Virus record (IMG/VR): IMGVR_UViG_3300045008_000200
Coordinates: 1-64,000 of that record
Strand: one strand, 5' to 3'
Length of the DNA: 64,000 nt
Source: a virus
The notes below the pieces were generated by a model. The model saw only the letters and a list, made by a program, of their open reading frames with translations, searched no databases and had not been told where the DNA came from. The position numbers and the translations under genes are program-made. Numbering within the stretch: position 1 is the stretch's first letter; each line of letters opens with the position of its first letter. Positions 63,834-64,000 of the stretch are shown one piece after another.

Positions 63834-64000
63834 ATGCCGAGACACTTCAACTCCATTCCCGATGAAGAGGACGTGGAAGCCTACCGCGACGTGGCGGAGC
63901 AGATCGTCTCTCTTTTTACCGGCAAGACCAACAACATCGGGCTTCACGAACCGGCCTTTGCGCAGGCGCTTGTCAACGCGATGCACCGGCAGCACCGGAC
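63834..64000 (+). CDS. Unknown early protein, N-terminal part (runs off the window)
   Basis: At least 55 residues are visible (MPRHFNSIPDEEDVEAY onward), acidic then helical. The start is fixed by the conserved leader. The gene continues past the end of the window. Confidence 0.65.
   Translation, partial: MPRHFNSIPDEEDVEAYRDVAEQIVSLFTGKTNNIGLHEPAFAQALVNAMHRQHR

Overview
The window is one contiguous piece of a tailed, double-stranded DNA bacteriophage with a contractile tail (myovirus-like). Evidence for this is a sheath and tube gene pair, a tape measure gene preceded by a frameshifted chaperone gene, and a full P2/T4-type baseplate set. Genes are tightly packed, often with ATGA-type start/stop overlaps, and nearly all lie on the + strand. 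Base composition is moderately GC-rich by eye. No integrase, large terminase subunit, DNA polymerase, tRNA or CRISPR array was seen, so the genome is larger than this window and its lifestyle cannot be decided here. The host is not identifiable; promoters look sigma70-like.

Layout: 1-2.3 kb holds the end of a structural gene, then a lysis group (holin-like protein, CHAP endolysin, small membrane protein). 2.3-6.3 kb holds a small HTH protein, a dCTP-deaminase-fold protein without its catalytic glutamate, and a cobalamin-dependent class II ribonucleotide reductase. 6.2-12.8 kb is the head module: a portal protein interrupted by a LAGLIDADG intein, a protease/scaffold fusion and the capsid protein. 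12.9-19.4 kb holds connectors, a PKD plus beta-helix protein and tail-completion proteins. 19.4-43 kb is the tail: sheath, tube, chaperone with a T TTT TTG slippery site, tape measure, LysM-like hub proteins, hub, spike, gp25-like, J-like, I-like with a lectin-like end, and a large fibre ending in an intramolecular-chaperone autoproteolysis domain.

43-64 kb is the accessory/early region of small genes. It contains many zinc-ribbon proteins, a small alpha-CTD-like protein, a shortened ComM/Mg-chelatase-like ATPase, an hsdM-hsdS pair with no visible hsdR, an MTH1-like NUDIX enzyme, an HExxH protein and two short reverse-strand operons. At 55.5-58.6 kb lies a tandem cassette of genes that share a Gly-rich MGKGR start but carry different bodies; this is the best candidate for an undescribed system. 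A 0.9 kb stretch without convincing genes (58.8-59.7 kb) follows it.

Regulation is unusually legible. Twelve promoters of one family (TTGACA, exactly 17 bp, mostly GTGT then TAGNTT) drive small operons on both strands. Three of these promoter regions carry a 14-bp palindrome (TGCA-N6-TGCA) 7-8 bp from the -35 element, and two of the three are divergent promoter pairs with the palindrome in the middle. Two kinds of conserved transcript leader follow the promoters. All assignments are from reading the sequence; no database search was run.
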